A stretch of DNA of 16,131 nucleotides from Cudoniella acicularis (Eukaryota; Ascomycota; Leotiomycetes; Helotiales; Helotiaceae): positions 1-16,131 of the forward strand of contig JAAMPI010001312.1 in the NCBI GenBank assembly GCA_013054445.1, read 5' to 3'. Under the pieces are notes generated by a model. That model saw nothing but the letters and a program-made list of their open reading frames with translations. It was not told the DNA's origin and did not search any database. The translations under genes and the position numbers were made by a program. Shown piece by piece: positions 1-9,589 of this stretch (position 1 is the first letter of the stretch; every line of letters begins with the position of its first letter).

Positions 1-99
1 GTATCTTACGGCTGCCTTTAGCAGAGGATTAGATAGAGGGATTAGATAGGGAGACAAGTTATAGAGCTAGAGGCCAGCTCTCCTGAAGGGGGGGGATGA

Positions 100-241
100 T
101 GTCACAGACCTGGTTCGGAGGTCTGGTCAGGACCGATCACGTGACCCTATATCGTGTATATAACCTCGTTTCAGACCTCGTCTGAGCTCTTCACCTTAGT
201 ATTCTAAGTAATAGAACTACTTTACTGTCAGCGCTGTCACA
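100..241 (+). promoter_or_regulatory. Palindromic, TATA-containing block, possibly a solo-LTR remnant
   Basis: The block begins TGTCACA (100-106) and ends TGTCACA (235-241), so it has TG...CA ends of the kind LTRs carry. Inside are a perfect 7-base inverted repeat CAGACCT/AGGTCTG with a 7-base loop (105-125), a CACGTG E-box palindrome near 138-143 and a TATATAA box near 156-162. This reads like a Pol II promoter or a small LTR. No target-site duplication is seen (flanks GATGA and GTACT differ) and no gag or pol follows that I can identify. An isolated fungal promoter without its gene is an equal alternative. Confidence 0.25.
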
Positions 242-560
242 GTACTAGTGCTATTCAACTATCTAGTGCTATCTTACCACTCGAATCATTATAATCGTCT
301 AGTTCTATCTATCTCCTTTTAAGATAAGTAAAGGGCCTATAATATCGTGACAACTATAATCCTATGTCCGGATATAAGTAACTCTCTCTCCCTTAACAAG
401 AAATCTATTAATACGGGACATAGCTACGTACGTAAGGACTTCGCTTAGTAAACAAGTGTAGGCTTAAGTCACGCCTCTTCGCCTAGTCTTAGACTAGCTT
501 AGCTTCTATAACTTATACTATATACCCTTTAAGGTGCTATATCTTCTTAATCGAGCCTTT
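242..560. other. RIP-mutated left flank, no gene recognised
   Basis: All six frames are rich in TAA/TAG. A reading starting at ATG 364 (MSGYK) hits a stop after five codons and looks like no family I know. The 3' tail of the 2EXR pseudogene may reach in from the right: its frame continues from the TAG at 563-561, through another TAG, to a TAA at 515-513. Confidence 0.4.
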
Positions 561-1139
561 CTACGAATCAAAAGAGTTCCTAGTTTTTGGTTTAAACCTA
601 ATACGTTCTATATTCTTAGACTTAAATACCCCCTCTTCGTGTCCGACGATAAGTATGATTTCGTTAAGATTTTTAAGACTAGAAGAGTAAATGTCGATAA
701 CTGTTTTTTCGAGACTTAGAGGAAAAATATCGATAATTGCCTTCTCGAGATCTTTTTTCGACGAAATTTTAACCGCTAGAGACCGAATGTTCTTAAACTT
801 AGGGAAAAAGCTAGCCGTACTCTCGTATATCGTATAGTCGGCAGCGAGATAAAGAGTATCGTAAGCGAGATTAATATATACTAGCACTCGCTAACCGTCG
901 CGAGTAAAGGCGGGCTCGAAAACAGAAAGAACAACTTCTCGAGAAGTTCGGCAAGTATAAAATACTAGCGGACAAGCGTCGTAAAAGGAGAAGGTGTCCT
1001 TTAGATAATATAATTAAATTATTCGAGGACTAGGGAGAGCGGCGCGCCTCTAGATCTTGATTTAGAGTTCGGTAGGGAGCTTCGGAAAGAGGGTAAACGT
1101 AGGCGGTAGGCTATCTCGAGTTATTATACTAGCTGACAT
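561..1139 (-). pseudogene. 2EXR-domain protein, RIP-inactivated (copy 1)
   Basis: This was a member of the fungal 2EXR family, whose molecular function is unknown. Reading from ATG 1139, residues 15-25 are FTLFPKLPTEL, followed by an IKI-stop-R stretch; this is the family's opening F-x-x-F-P-x-L-P-x-E-L-R-x-x-I-W motif with the Trp turned into TAG. Further on, TCRTSREVVLS matches the conserved C-R-x-S-R motif. The next part (VYINLAYDTLYL, then a long stretch without stops from 887 to 564) fits the family's Y-F-N...D-T-L-Y-L block and the 'NLNEIIL' strand. In-frame stops (TAA, TAG, TAA, TAG) all sit where Gln or Trp is expected, so they fit RIP. The TAG at 563-561 may itself be a former Gln/Trp codon, with the true end near 513. 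A second 2EXR pseudogene lies at 13606-14337. No intron was seen. Confidence 0.75.
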
Positions 1140-1782
1140 CGTCGGTTTTAATATACCTAATCCGCGGCGGATGATCGATCTTAGGGTGTTAGGCGATCTC
1201 CCCTCTACGGTATAATTAGCAAAGTTATAGCGCTCGTACGTGGTAGTTGCGATTGAGATTTGCTACGGAAGATTAGAATTAGACATAAAAGGTAGAGGGG
1301 AACCGACGAAAAACGCGAACAAACCTAGCGATAGCGACTTGGTAAAGTAGGGTGTCGAGGGCGGCGTTTTAGACGTATGCGTTAGAGAGGGGAGAAGAGG
1401 ACGATAGAGAGTAGTATCCGGTAGGCAGAAGCATAGTATTTATACCGCAAGTGGCCCTGGCCCTAGACCAGGCAGCCACGACGCGGCCGCGCTAGGGACG
1501 GTAGGGCGTATAATCGGCTATTTTATTAAGGTACGGGGTTATTTTACTCTAACCTAAAACCGTTAGTCGTTTTAACTCGAGGTATATTACGATTTTAAGA
1601 GTAAGGCACTAAAAAGTGGTAGCCGAGCTTAAAAAGGAGGGGAGATCACGTGATTTAAACCGTTAAACGACCCTAGTATTGTTATAAAGCTAGTAATATA
1701 ATAAGAATAGTCGGATCCCTACTTACGGCTAGCCTAAGTATAAGTGTTAAGGGTAATAGCGCTGCTTCGGTTATTTAGTATA
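1140..1782. other. Intergenic, including a GC-rich patch
   Basis: No gene could be supported on either strand. Bases 1441-1503 stand out: they are GC-rich, keep several CpA/TpG sites and hold a NotI-type GCGGCCGCG core and a short CCTGG/CCAGG hairpin. The 100 bases left of it and the TATATTAAAA stretch near 1145-1155 would be the promoter side of the minus-strand 2EXR gene, which starts at 1139. Confidence 0.4.
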
Positions 1783-1840
1783 GATAGGGTAGTCTAGTGG
1801 CTAAACTAGAGGAAGGCGTAGGGCTTTAGATTCGATATAA
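1783..1840 (+). other. tRNA-like Pol III promoter block (possible SINE head or tRNA relic)
   Basis: TAGTCTAGTGG at 1790-1800 is a perfect match to the internal A box (TRGYNNANNNG) and resembles the D-arm of fungal tRNA-Glu/Asp genes, which carry GTCTAGTGGCTA. GATTCGATA at 1829-1837 resembles a B box (GGTTCGANTCC) at a spacing of about 40 bases, as in tRNAs. The acceptor stem cannot be closed with the downstream bases and the anticodon arm does not fold cleanly, so it is not an intact tRNA. A tRNA-derived SINE head or a RIP-damaged tRNA would both fit. An AT-rich stretch follows at 1838-1850. Confidence 0.35.
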
Positions 1841-2099
1841 TATATATATAACGCTAAACTTACCTCTATCCACTATATAAGACTTCACTAAGCGCCTTCC
1901 TTCAGGATAACTTATAATCCCCTTCTATACGACGGAATGTCGTTGGCCTAGCTCGAGGGTTAATCGACGATGAGTACGTATAGAATAAGTAAGAGCTAAT
2001 CCCTAGTCTCTAACTCTAATATCCTTTCTAAGACTTTAACTACCTTGATTCACTATATATACGAAGTGTATAACAGTGCCTACACTACTGGTATCACTG
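1841..2099. other. Gap before the Ulp1 pseudogene; start unresolved
   Basis: No feature is firmly supported. An ATG at 1970 opens a second frame (MSTYRISKS) that soon meets stops and does not connect to the downstream gene frame. The promoter and first exon of the large Ulp1 gene probably lie here, but RIP has made the start codon unrecognisable. Confidence 0.3.
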
Positions 2100-4777
2100 T
2101 TTTGGCCGGTAAAGCCGTTTAAGACTAGGGATATTAGTATAGCGGTCAGGCTATACTATTTGTCGATAAGGGAACACGAGTATAGATCTGTTATATACGT
2201 AAAGGAGGATATATAAGGGGGTGTATAGTACGGACGAGCTAGTAGAAATATTAGATTCCTAATAGTAGACTAACCTATAACAGTCCTACTATAAAGCAAG
2301 CCCCTCCCTCCTCTAGAAAACGCGAATAGCGGATCCCTAAGGCCCTTTCGATCAAGGTTTTTATCGGCAACTCCCTTCGGTACTAGGAATGTTAAACTTA
2401 AGTGCCTAAGCGGTGCGACGGAGCTAAGGAACTGCGTAAGGCATATTCCTCCGATCGTTACTACTAATTCCGTGTTTAAAAGGTAAATAGCTCGGGGAGG
2501 GCATTCTATCCGTTCTTTTAGTATAAGGCGAGACATCTAGGAGACTTAGAAACGGTTATTATTAGAACACCCAGGCTATAGAGTGGCAAACTTGCCTAGT
2601 TTTAGGGTTAGCCGTAAGAAATCGGATAGACAAGCCTTCGCTATATATTTCGGCTACCTAGAGGATCGAAATACTCCTCGTATTCGGTATCCCTTTTTGT
2701 TATAGGTCTCGCGGTCATCAACCTAACGGAACCTACGTCCACTAGCCCCGTATCAAGTGCCATCTATATAGTAAAATACACCTATGTTATCTAATAACGG
2801 TAGAGGGTGTCTAGTAGCCTTAGCTAGTTCGATTAGTATGATCATAGACGAGAACTAACACTTCTGCCTCCTGGCTATGATCGGAAAGAGCGAATGATAG
2901 TACACAATCTCCTTTAAGGTATAGTAGATGCCAGGCATCATATACCCTCGTATCAAGTAAAGCACTACCTGTAGGGGGTTAGGGCATTAGACAGCCCTAT
3001 CTCGTCTACCTAACGAAATATATCACGTCCGAGATGCCTTAAGAAGCTAGGCCGTAATACCTATCTAGGATATAGCTAAGAGCAAGGCGACGCGGCGTCT
3101 AGCCCTACTGATCAAGGGGCTTGAGTATATAATGTCAGGCAGTCCCTATGCCTTAACTATTCTTTTTAGTTTAAACATAACCTTTACTTCGTACGGAACA
3201 TACGCGATAGACGTAAGCGACTCGCCAGCTAAATTTTGGTTAGACATCGCTTATATAATAGACGTCTAGTAAGACGAGACTATCAAATCTGGTAAGGTAG
3301 TTAAAGACCCTATCTGCCTGTTTAGACAATTTGTCTCGGTCGTGTCTTTAGACGTTTAGAAGGATATCTGACCTCAGTCAGAGGTGAGTTAAAGGCTATT
3401 ATACTATTTGGCTAGGAAAGCTAATTACTAATCACAGTTTTTAACATTTATACGGGACTTGTGCGTGAAAGCACCGTCCGTAGCGTAATATCTCGTCTAG
3501 GAAATCCTTAACTACTCGAGGGACGATTCCTAACCTAAAGCTTAAGGCTCTAAAGAGCGTAGATCAAGTACTAACTCCTAACGATCATCGAAGAGGAAGC
3601 AACCAGACCGTATTTATCGACTTCCTAAGTCCTCTCGAACATAACCAGATGTTTCTAAAGACGGAGCTAAAGATCTATACGGAGCCTCTAGTGGCAGCTC
3701 TCTCGTCGGCCCTCCCTCGCCAAGCAGGGCAGAACAGCGAGAGACAGCCTTACTAGAAATCGACGGAAAAACATCAGACGATCAAGCTATATCAGCCTCC
3801 TCCTTACCACACGGGACAGAGCTACAAGAGACTACCTTACTAGGTCCTACCCTATCTACACCCGTACGACAAATCAGTAAAAGATCCTAATCGCCTTTAT
3901 CTGACGATCAAACCGCCACACTACAGACGGCCCTATTTACGCCTATCGTAAACGGAGAAGTTCTATATCCCCTGACCGAAGATAACCGAACCGCTTCTCT
4001 ACTAGACAAGGTAGAGATGACCTTACTAGAGAGTATTCTATCGTCACCGTCTAGCACGGGACAGCAACAGGCGAGCCTATACAATACCGCACCCACACAA
4101 GCGCAACAAGTCGACGGAGAGCAACCGCTTCCAACTCAAGATAGCCAAACCATACTGTCCCCTTCCCCACCCGGAGAGGCACCTATATTAGCCGACATAG
4201 TCGCCAAAGCAGTTCATATCATCTACGAGATGAGCAGGCGTTAGGAAGTACCGACGGAGGTCTATTCAAGAATCCTTAGTACGTTACGACCTAGCCTTAG
4301 TAGAACAACGACTACTATAGCGGAACGACCGGGTTCTATATAGATCACAAGCAGCTCGATAGCTTAGTCAGCCTCTATATAGATCAATATGCTAGAAGTA
4401 GGCCACGCTCGCTCTAAAGAAACAACTATCCTTAATATGATAGAGTAGATAGGCGCCTTAGAGTAGTACGACGCCGAACTTGAACAAGCTAAGAAGGCGC
4501 CGCCTCTAACGAAACGAGGGACGCCTAGAAAACGTCTAGCCACTATGGTTTTAGATAAATACCTGAAGGAGGCGCCTGATACTACGGCTATAGAGAGTCT
4601 AGGAAAACTCGTCTTAAAAGATAATAAAGATCCTTTGTCACCAAATTTAGCCGGAATTCAAAAGAGGATTTTCGATACGAGAAGGAAGAAGCTTAACAAA
4701 ATTTTCTATAAAGGGCGAACATTACGTCAACTGATCTAGATAACCCGTCTAGGGATCCTGTTCGATCTATATATACG

Positions 4778-4832
4778 GTACGTCTTGTGATACGTATATC
4801 ATAACAGTTATTAATTTTGAGTGCGTTACCAG
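4778..4832 (+). other. Intron 1 of the Ulp1 pseudogene
   Basis: Donor GTACGT at 4778 and acceptor CCAG at 4829-4832 give 55 bases. It interrupts an Arg codon (CG|G) and restores the frame from ...LFDLYI to SYTKASKEDIDEV. A CATAAC near 4800 could be the branch point. Confidence 0.65.
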
Positions 4833-5055
4833 GAGCTATACGAAGGCGAGTAAAGAAGATATCGACGAGGTTGCTATACCGTTTTAGGCAGATCCGCAAA
4901 AGATAGAGTTGCTCTCTATCCTTAACGAACAGGTAGAGCTGTTGGTTAAGGAAGGTCGGCCGGACCTCTCTCGCTTCTTTGACTCACTTGAATCACATTC
5001 TATCACAGCATCGGAGGAGGTCTCAAGCTTACGGGCCGAGTACGGCCTTAAGAGA

Positions 5056-5113
5056 GTAAGCTAGTGCTTGGTTTAGGTTCTAGACACATATACTAACGTA
5101 ACATGTTTAACAG
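5056..5113 (+). other. Intron 2 of the Ulp1 pseudogene
   Basis: Donor GTAAGC, a textbook TACTAAC branch point (5091-5097) and acceptor ACAG give 58 bases, phase 0. It joins ...RAEYGLKR to EPVP, in frame with the protease domain. Confidence 0.85.
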
Positions 5114-5626
5114 GAACCGGTACCCTAAGGCTACTTAGATACTACCGTCGACCGAGTCGTCGAAGGGATCGGCCACGTTCTCGACAAGCACACGCTCGGT
5201 AATAACGATTTTATTATAGTAAATAATATAATCGAATTTTTATATAGCGTGTTTAATAGGTTCCGTTCTAGGGAATAGATTAATTGTTAGGATATTATAG
5301 CCGCTCTTAAGATGACTGATAGGCCAGTGTTTGTAAGACTTGGTCTTAGTATCCCACTTTATAAGAAATATATAAACGGCAAGGTCACTCCTCTCTTAAA
5401 CCCGTTCCGTCGCTAGAGAAAGAAGATCGACGACTATAGGTATAAAGGCAAGAACGATTTTAAAGGCCTACGGGTATATATTTGCCCGCTAAATGTTAAC
5501 ACTAACCACTTTACACTACTCGAGATCAATAAACAAACGAAGATAATATATCACTATAATTCGATGACAAGCTATAGGATTGTTTATAGCAAAACAAAGT
5601 CTACTCCGGTAAGACGAGTAGTAGAG

Positions 5627-5675
5627 GTAAGTGGATTCGGACAGACTATTTAAGGGTAGTGCTAATCCGCTATAG
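5627..5675 (+). other. Intron 3 of the Ulp1 pseudogene
   Basis: Donor GTAAGT, branch GCTAAT and acceptor TATAG give 49 bases, phase 0. It joins ...RRVVE to EEFKDLGFGYTKA, the usual Ulp1 text between the Asp and Cys motifs. Confidence 0.85.
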
Positions 5676-5714
5676 GAGGAATTTAAGGACTTGGGTTTCG
5701 GATATACTAAGGCG

Positions 5715-5761
5715 GTAAGTATATAGCCTAATACACTGCCGTATACTAATCTAGCGGCTAG
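5715..5761 (+). other. Intron 4 of the Ulp1 pseudogene
   Basis: Donor GTAAGT, branch TACTAAT and acceptor GGCTAG give 47 bases, phase 0. It joins the 13-codon exon 4 to PIP-stop-stop-RDGWS, which places the catalytic loop in frame; the two stops fit a Gln-Gln pair that is common before the DGWSCG motif. Confidence 0.85.
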
Positions 5762-6133
5762 CCTATTCCCTAGTAAAGAGACGGATGGAGTTATAGACTG
5801 ATGACTATACGCAACGCCAAGCGGCGAATGATTAGACTCCCCGTTGGCAGTTAGGACGACGAGGTAGATCTAGATCGGGTGATCAAGGAGCTAGTCGGAG
5901 ATTGTCAGACGTTCCTTAAGGACAACGCTCTTTAGCCAAGTCCCTTTTCTAAGAAACGCAAGAAGATAGCCGAGGGCCTTTAGAATAATGTTCTTGAGCC
6001 AAGTCGTAGTTCTAAAAGACTCAGGGGGATAACTAAGGGTTCCTAGACGGTCCCTTAAGACAAGGCTCTTCTAAATTGTCCGGCCAAGGGAGTTAGGGTT
6101 AGCTTTATATACGATGATGTCGTAGGTTGCTAA

Positions 6134-6789
6134 TCACTTATAAAATCTGCTTTAAGATCTATATACTTGAACATATATATATTTTCTACCGAATTTTATT
6201 AGAACTCTAATAAAAGCCTATCAAATTTAAACAAACCTCTAGTCGTAATACTAGTAATAATAGAATTAGCTAACGATCTTGTTTAAAGCCTCGAATTATA
6301 GTAAGTCTATACCTAGATCGGTGATAGTACTAGGTCGGCGACTATACTAGATAGATTATAGAGTTAGATAGGTTATAGATTTATATCTTCGTTGACACTC
6401 CTAACTCACTAATATCCTTATTAGCCGCACTAACTAGCACCGACTTCCCTCTTCGACTATCCGTATCAATATTATCAAAATCAGAACTAGTTTCGAATCA
6501 CATGATATATCTTAAATAGCCCTTCGCAACTCTTTCTGTCTTTTATTTAATTGGCCGGCACGGGATATCGGATAATACTATAGATTACTATTATTATTAG
6601 GCCTTAGCACCGGCCCCTTATCGGAAGCAGATAGCTAATAAAAAGGGGGCTTCTCTAGCACCCTCGGGGCTAGAGATTAGTTCTATAACTAAATCCTTTT
6701 CCTCTAACACGTGACTTCTTTGCCTACTAACGCCTCCTCCTTATAGTATTAAAGGTATGTTATATAAGAGGGCAATCGCTTAATAGCTG
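6134..6789. other. Gene-poor, strongly RIP-mutated gap
   Basis: No coding frame of family character is seen. The stretch is extremely TpA-rich and CpA-poor (bases 6241-6300: 11 TpA, 0 CpA). The far right (about 6790-6900) reads in frame with the repeats at the DUF3723 C-terminus and may still belong to that gene. A CACGTG box lies near 6709. Confidence 0.45.
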
Positions 6790-6900
6790 TTAAGTATATA
6801 TTTAACGAGCAGGCCTATAAGTATAGCTGATATTATACGCTTCTATAGGTCCGAGTAGGCTCGTAGAAGCTTAAAGTCTCGTAAAAGCCTATGTGTCCTC

Positions 6901-7140
6901 ACTAGCCTAGATCCTTATACTAGCCTAGATTCTCGTGCTAGCCTAGATTCTTATACTACCTATAGTTCCTCGTGCTAGCATATATGCTTCTACTAGCCTG
7001 GATTCTCGTACTACCTATGATTCTCGTGCTAGTATATATACTTCTACTAGCCTAGATTCTTATACTACCTATGATTCTTGTACTAGCATATATGTTTCCA
7101 CTAGCCTAGATCCTCGTGCCACCTATGATTCTTATACTAG
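6901..7140. repeat. Tandem repeat array, 18-base units in a 54-base higher-order unit
   Basis: About 13 diverged copies of an 18-base unit with consensus ACTAGCCTAGATTCTTAT occur. Three variants (GCCTAGATTC, ACCTATGATTC and GCATATATGCTTC types) alternate in order, giving a 54-base super-unit. On the minus strand the array stays open except for Gln-type stops and encodes an 18-residue repeat of the form STRIIGSTRIQASRSIYA, in the same frame as the DUF3723 C-terminus. One extra base near 6965 (TATAGTTCCTCG against TATGATTCTCG) shifts the frame in the last units. It is probably a coding minisatellite at the protein's C-terminal end. Confidence 0.8.
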
Positions 7141-8749
7141 ATTATCGAATTTATAAATGTTAGGGCTTATTCTTTAGAACAGATCCTACCCTAGACGCGA
7201 TCAGGAATTTATTAATCTCGACTTTTAGTACTAGTGCTATAGTATATATACCGCCGCTAACTATAGCGTCATAGCACCTCTTTACGGTAAGGCCGCGGCC
7301 CGTCATCGTCATTAAACGCATGCTATTCCGCTCTTGCTTTATAGCTAATCGCTCTACCTTAGCGGGGTCATTATATAACATAGGGCGATTCGGCTTTATA
7401 AGGCATCCTCTTAGAAACTCCTTAAAGACTATTAGGCGCCTAGGAAGGTTCATATCTCCTTCGCTAAGATTCGTAACACCCTACGTCATTCTTTAGTTTT
7501 CCGAGAAGTATAATCTAGAGGATAGGGGATAAGTATATATATTCTCGCTAGCTTGCGAAGCAGGCACTAGTGCTATCTGTTCCTAGCTTGACGGAGGTTC
7601 TCGTTTCCGCGCTAGAGGCTCGACTACTAGGGCTTAGGGCGGTGCTAGCCCGGACTCGGCATTATAGGGTGCCCTATCGCCTTCGCCGGTCATATTGCCT
7701 TCCGGGTTTCGAGGTGGACGTCCTCCTGGCTCCTTAGCCGTAACGCTAGGCACGCGTCTGCCAAAGAACGCGAAGTATATTGACCTCCGAATATAGAACG
7801 ATGTGATTCCCTTCCCTCTCGTATCGGTAGTAGTATAGATATATTCTAAAAATAGGTAGTTCCGCTCGTATTTATACGTAGTCTAAAAGAACCGACCACA
7901 CCGTCGTAAAAGGGGCTTACCGGGTCTATCTACTACCAGCGGGGGCATAGTATACTGTCGGCCCTTCTCGACGACCGCCGTACGTATTCTTGCCATCTGT
8001 TCTACGTATTCATCTAAGAGCTGCTAGTCGTAGGCGTATAACTTAGGAGGATTGTGCTTTAGGAGGAAGTTACGTGCCTCGACCCTATACGGATCATCGG
8101 CCTTTAGTTGCCTAATAACTTCCGAATCGAAGCCTAGCCGATCAGCTAATAAGGCGAATTGATACCAAGCGACGAGATCACGCTCTTCGATAGTTGGCTT
8201 TAGCCGATCCTTCTCCTTCTTCGGGCACTCTCCGATCATCCGGGGAAAATGTCGTAGTATAAAGAGGTAGAGCTGTCTATAGCCGAATTCAAATTGATCT
8301 GTCGTACTCCCGCTATACGATATAAACACGGTTTCGGCGATTTGATTAACGAACTCACTAGGAACCTAGTTTACGCCGGAGAACTGCTACTCTATTATGT
8401 TATATAACGACCCCTTAAAGGGCGGCTTAATTAAAGCCTTAATGATCTTTATATATAGGCTTAGTAACTTCAGGTCTTTAAAAAGCGTATATAGCGAGGG
8501 AATAAGGCTAGTTATTTCTAGAATATTATTCTAGATTGACCGCCGCTTTTTATCTTCTCTTATTTCCGGAAAGAGCTTGCCCGAGTCGAAGAGTATTTTA
8601 AGCTGACTTAGGTCGTCCCCCGATGCTTACGGAGCTCTCAGTTATAAAGCCTTAACGGTAAATCGGTCGGTCTTACGTATAAGATCTATATCTCCGCTTA
8701 GGATAGAAGACTATGTCTGCCAGATATGGTCAAGATAGTATAGGATCTC

Positions 8750-8799
8750 CTGCCCAAACGGTCAGTCTATATAGTTACGATAAGAGTCGCCTAGCAGAC
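8750..8799 (-). other. Intron 2 of the DUF3723 pseudogene
   Basis: Taking out 50 bases from donor GTCTGC (8799) to acceptor GGGCAG (8750) joins ...LAIRFDD to EILYYLDHIWQT, which is the unbroken family text, and returns the frame to that of the start codon. A CTGAC branch-point match lies about 14 bases before the acceptor. The donor is weak. Confidence 0.6.
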
Positions 8800-9095
8800 G
8801 TCGTCAAATCGTATAGCTAGAACTTCCTATATATTACCAAGGGAGAATCCGGGCCCTAGCTAGAGGCCACGAACATCTAGCAAGGTAGCGAAAGCCTCCT
8901 TATACCTATCTCTCCCTAGAAGCTGACCTAGACCTTTCTACTTGCTCTTAGACAAGTACGCCCGCCACCGCCTCTCCGCGAAGGGCTTGTTTCGCTATCG
9001 GTAATCCTAGATCTTTCTATAGATTTCGCCGTTAGCAAAATTAAACGAGTTAGAATACTCTTCGCTTAAGGCGGCCTAGGCCTCCAGACTCATTA

Positions 9096-9153
9096 CTAGA
9101 CGGGAATCATGTCAGAATTTCTAGAATAGCTATAAAGGGTTTTAAGGTCAAAC
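9096..9153 (-). other. Intron 1 of the DUF3723 pseudogene
   Basis: Donor GTTTGA (9153), branch CTGAC and acceptor TCTAG (9096) give 58 bases. Removal joins ...TIDLYLS to MSLEA-stop-AALSEEYSN, matching the family, with the codon split G|TA. Without it the two halves are in different frames. Confidence 0.6.
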
Positions 9154-9589
9154 CCGATAGGTATAAATCTATCGTCTACTATTCTTCTTTCGGTGTTAAG
9201 ATTTCTAGAGCAGCTAGGATTCGATGTTAGCTATAGAGGCACTCAAGCATGTAATTTGGAGGCAGTGTCAGTTTCGGAGGTATATCCTGCGTACTATTAA
9301 GAAGATCTTTAAGTATTATCCTTAAATACTAAAGTGCTACTTTTATGTCTTACTCGGTAATGACTGCTAGCATATAGTTAGATAGTGATAGCCGGAGACA
9401 ACCTTGTCTTACGAAGATTCTTTTTAGCCTTTTAATATTATTCCTGTTAACATCTCTCGAGTACTCGGGCTTAAAGATAAGCCTTCTTAGACTAACACAA
9501 GCCGTCCCTCGAAAATTCTCTTCTCGATCTTCGGCAAGCTTCTTCTCTTTCTCGGTAGCGTGATACTAGATATCGTATCGTATATTCAT

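Larger units (their letters stand above)
2100..6133 (+). pseudogene. Large Ulp1/C48 cysteine protease, five exons, RIP-inactivated
   Basis: Ulp1-family C48 proteases cleave SUMO or ubiquitin-like proteins; large fungal paralogues are often accessory genes. Exons, read through RIP stops: about 2100-4777, 4833-5055, 5114-5626, 5676-5714, 5762-6133. The N-terminal exon (about 890 codons) has no known domain; it contains a Ser/Thr/Gln-rich linker (about 3540-4240) and a basic segment near 4680-4735. The catalytic domain starts around 5160. It keeps VNTNHFTLLEI with the catalytic His (5507-5509), then IIYHYNSM, where the expected Asp is Asn (5558-5560, GAT>AAT), and RDGWSYRLMTIRNAKRRM, where the catalytic Cys is Tyr (5792-5794, TGT>TAT). 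Both changes are TpG>TpA, as RIP makes. Exon phases join perfectly across all four introns. The tail has SKKRKK, which may be a nuclear signal, and ends at TAA 6131. The left boundary is a guess based on the frame with fewest stops. Confidence 0.82.
7160..9589 (-). pseudogene. DUF3723 family protein, RIP-inactivated
   Basis: DUF3723 proteins are fungal proteins of unknown biochemical role that recur as cargo of Starship giant transposons. From ATG 9589 the frame reads NFRGTACVSLRRLIF, then LECLYSQHRILAALEIL and TIDLYLS (family L-E-C-L-H-G-x-H-R and W-W-T-V-D-L-Y). After intron 1 come SEEYSNSFNFANGEIYRKI, RRWRAYLSKSK and ATLLDVRGL; after intron 2, EILYYLDHIWQT, ITSLIPSLYTLFKDLK, QLYLFILRHFPRMIGECPKK, PLLRRCGRFF and ITSFYIRRSIYFAFFGR, all in family order. 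The C-terminal piece (7453-7163) includes GRGLTVKRCYDAIVSGG. Roughly 774 codons are visible, about full length. Stops are TAA/TAG at Gln/Trp sites; for example the family's conserved Trp-Trp after PKEE is two TAGs. The frame runs on past 7160 into the 54-base repeats, so the protein probably ended nearer 6790. A CT-rich leader and TATAAA lie just upstream of the start. Confidence 0.87.

Noticed and set aside
534..719. 61-codon plus-strand open frame
   Set aside because: It lies antisense to the 3' part of the 2EXR pseudogene, whose minus-strand frame matches a known family; the plus frame is a shadow.
890..1020. Basic plus-strand reading with QKEQLLEKFGKYKIL-like text
   Set aside because: It looked protein-like at first, but the opposite strand carries the 2EXR motifs C-R-T-S-R-E and F-x-x-F-P-K-L-P-T-E-L, so this is a shadow.
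2188..2232. Apparent CCHC zinc knuckle (TGT TAT ATA CGT ... TGT) suggesting a Copia gag
   Set aside because: The spacing does not fit C-x2-C-x4-H-x4-C even allowing for RIP, and no integrase or reverse transcriptase motif follows.
2270..2536. 88-codon minus-strand open frame
   Set aside because: No stop codons, but no recognisable family either, and the plus-strand frame of the Ulp1 gene runs through it; kept out for lack of support.
3908..4096. Minus-strand open frame of 62 codons
   Set aside because: Antisense to the well-supported Ser/Thr/Gln-rich part of the Ulp1 gene.
4693..4899. Minus-strand open frame of 68 codons
   Set aside because: It overlaps the exon 1/intron 1/exon 2 junction of the Ulp1 gene, whose splice phases fit.
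7160..9589. Two frameshifts in the DUF3723 gene
   Set aside because: Both frame changes disappear when introns 9096-9153 and 8750-8799 are removed, so they are better explained by splicing than by indels.
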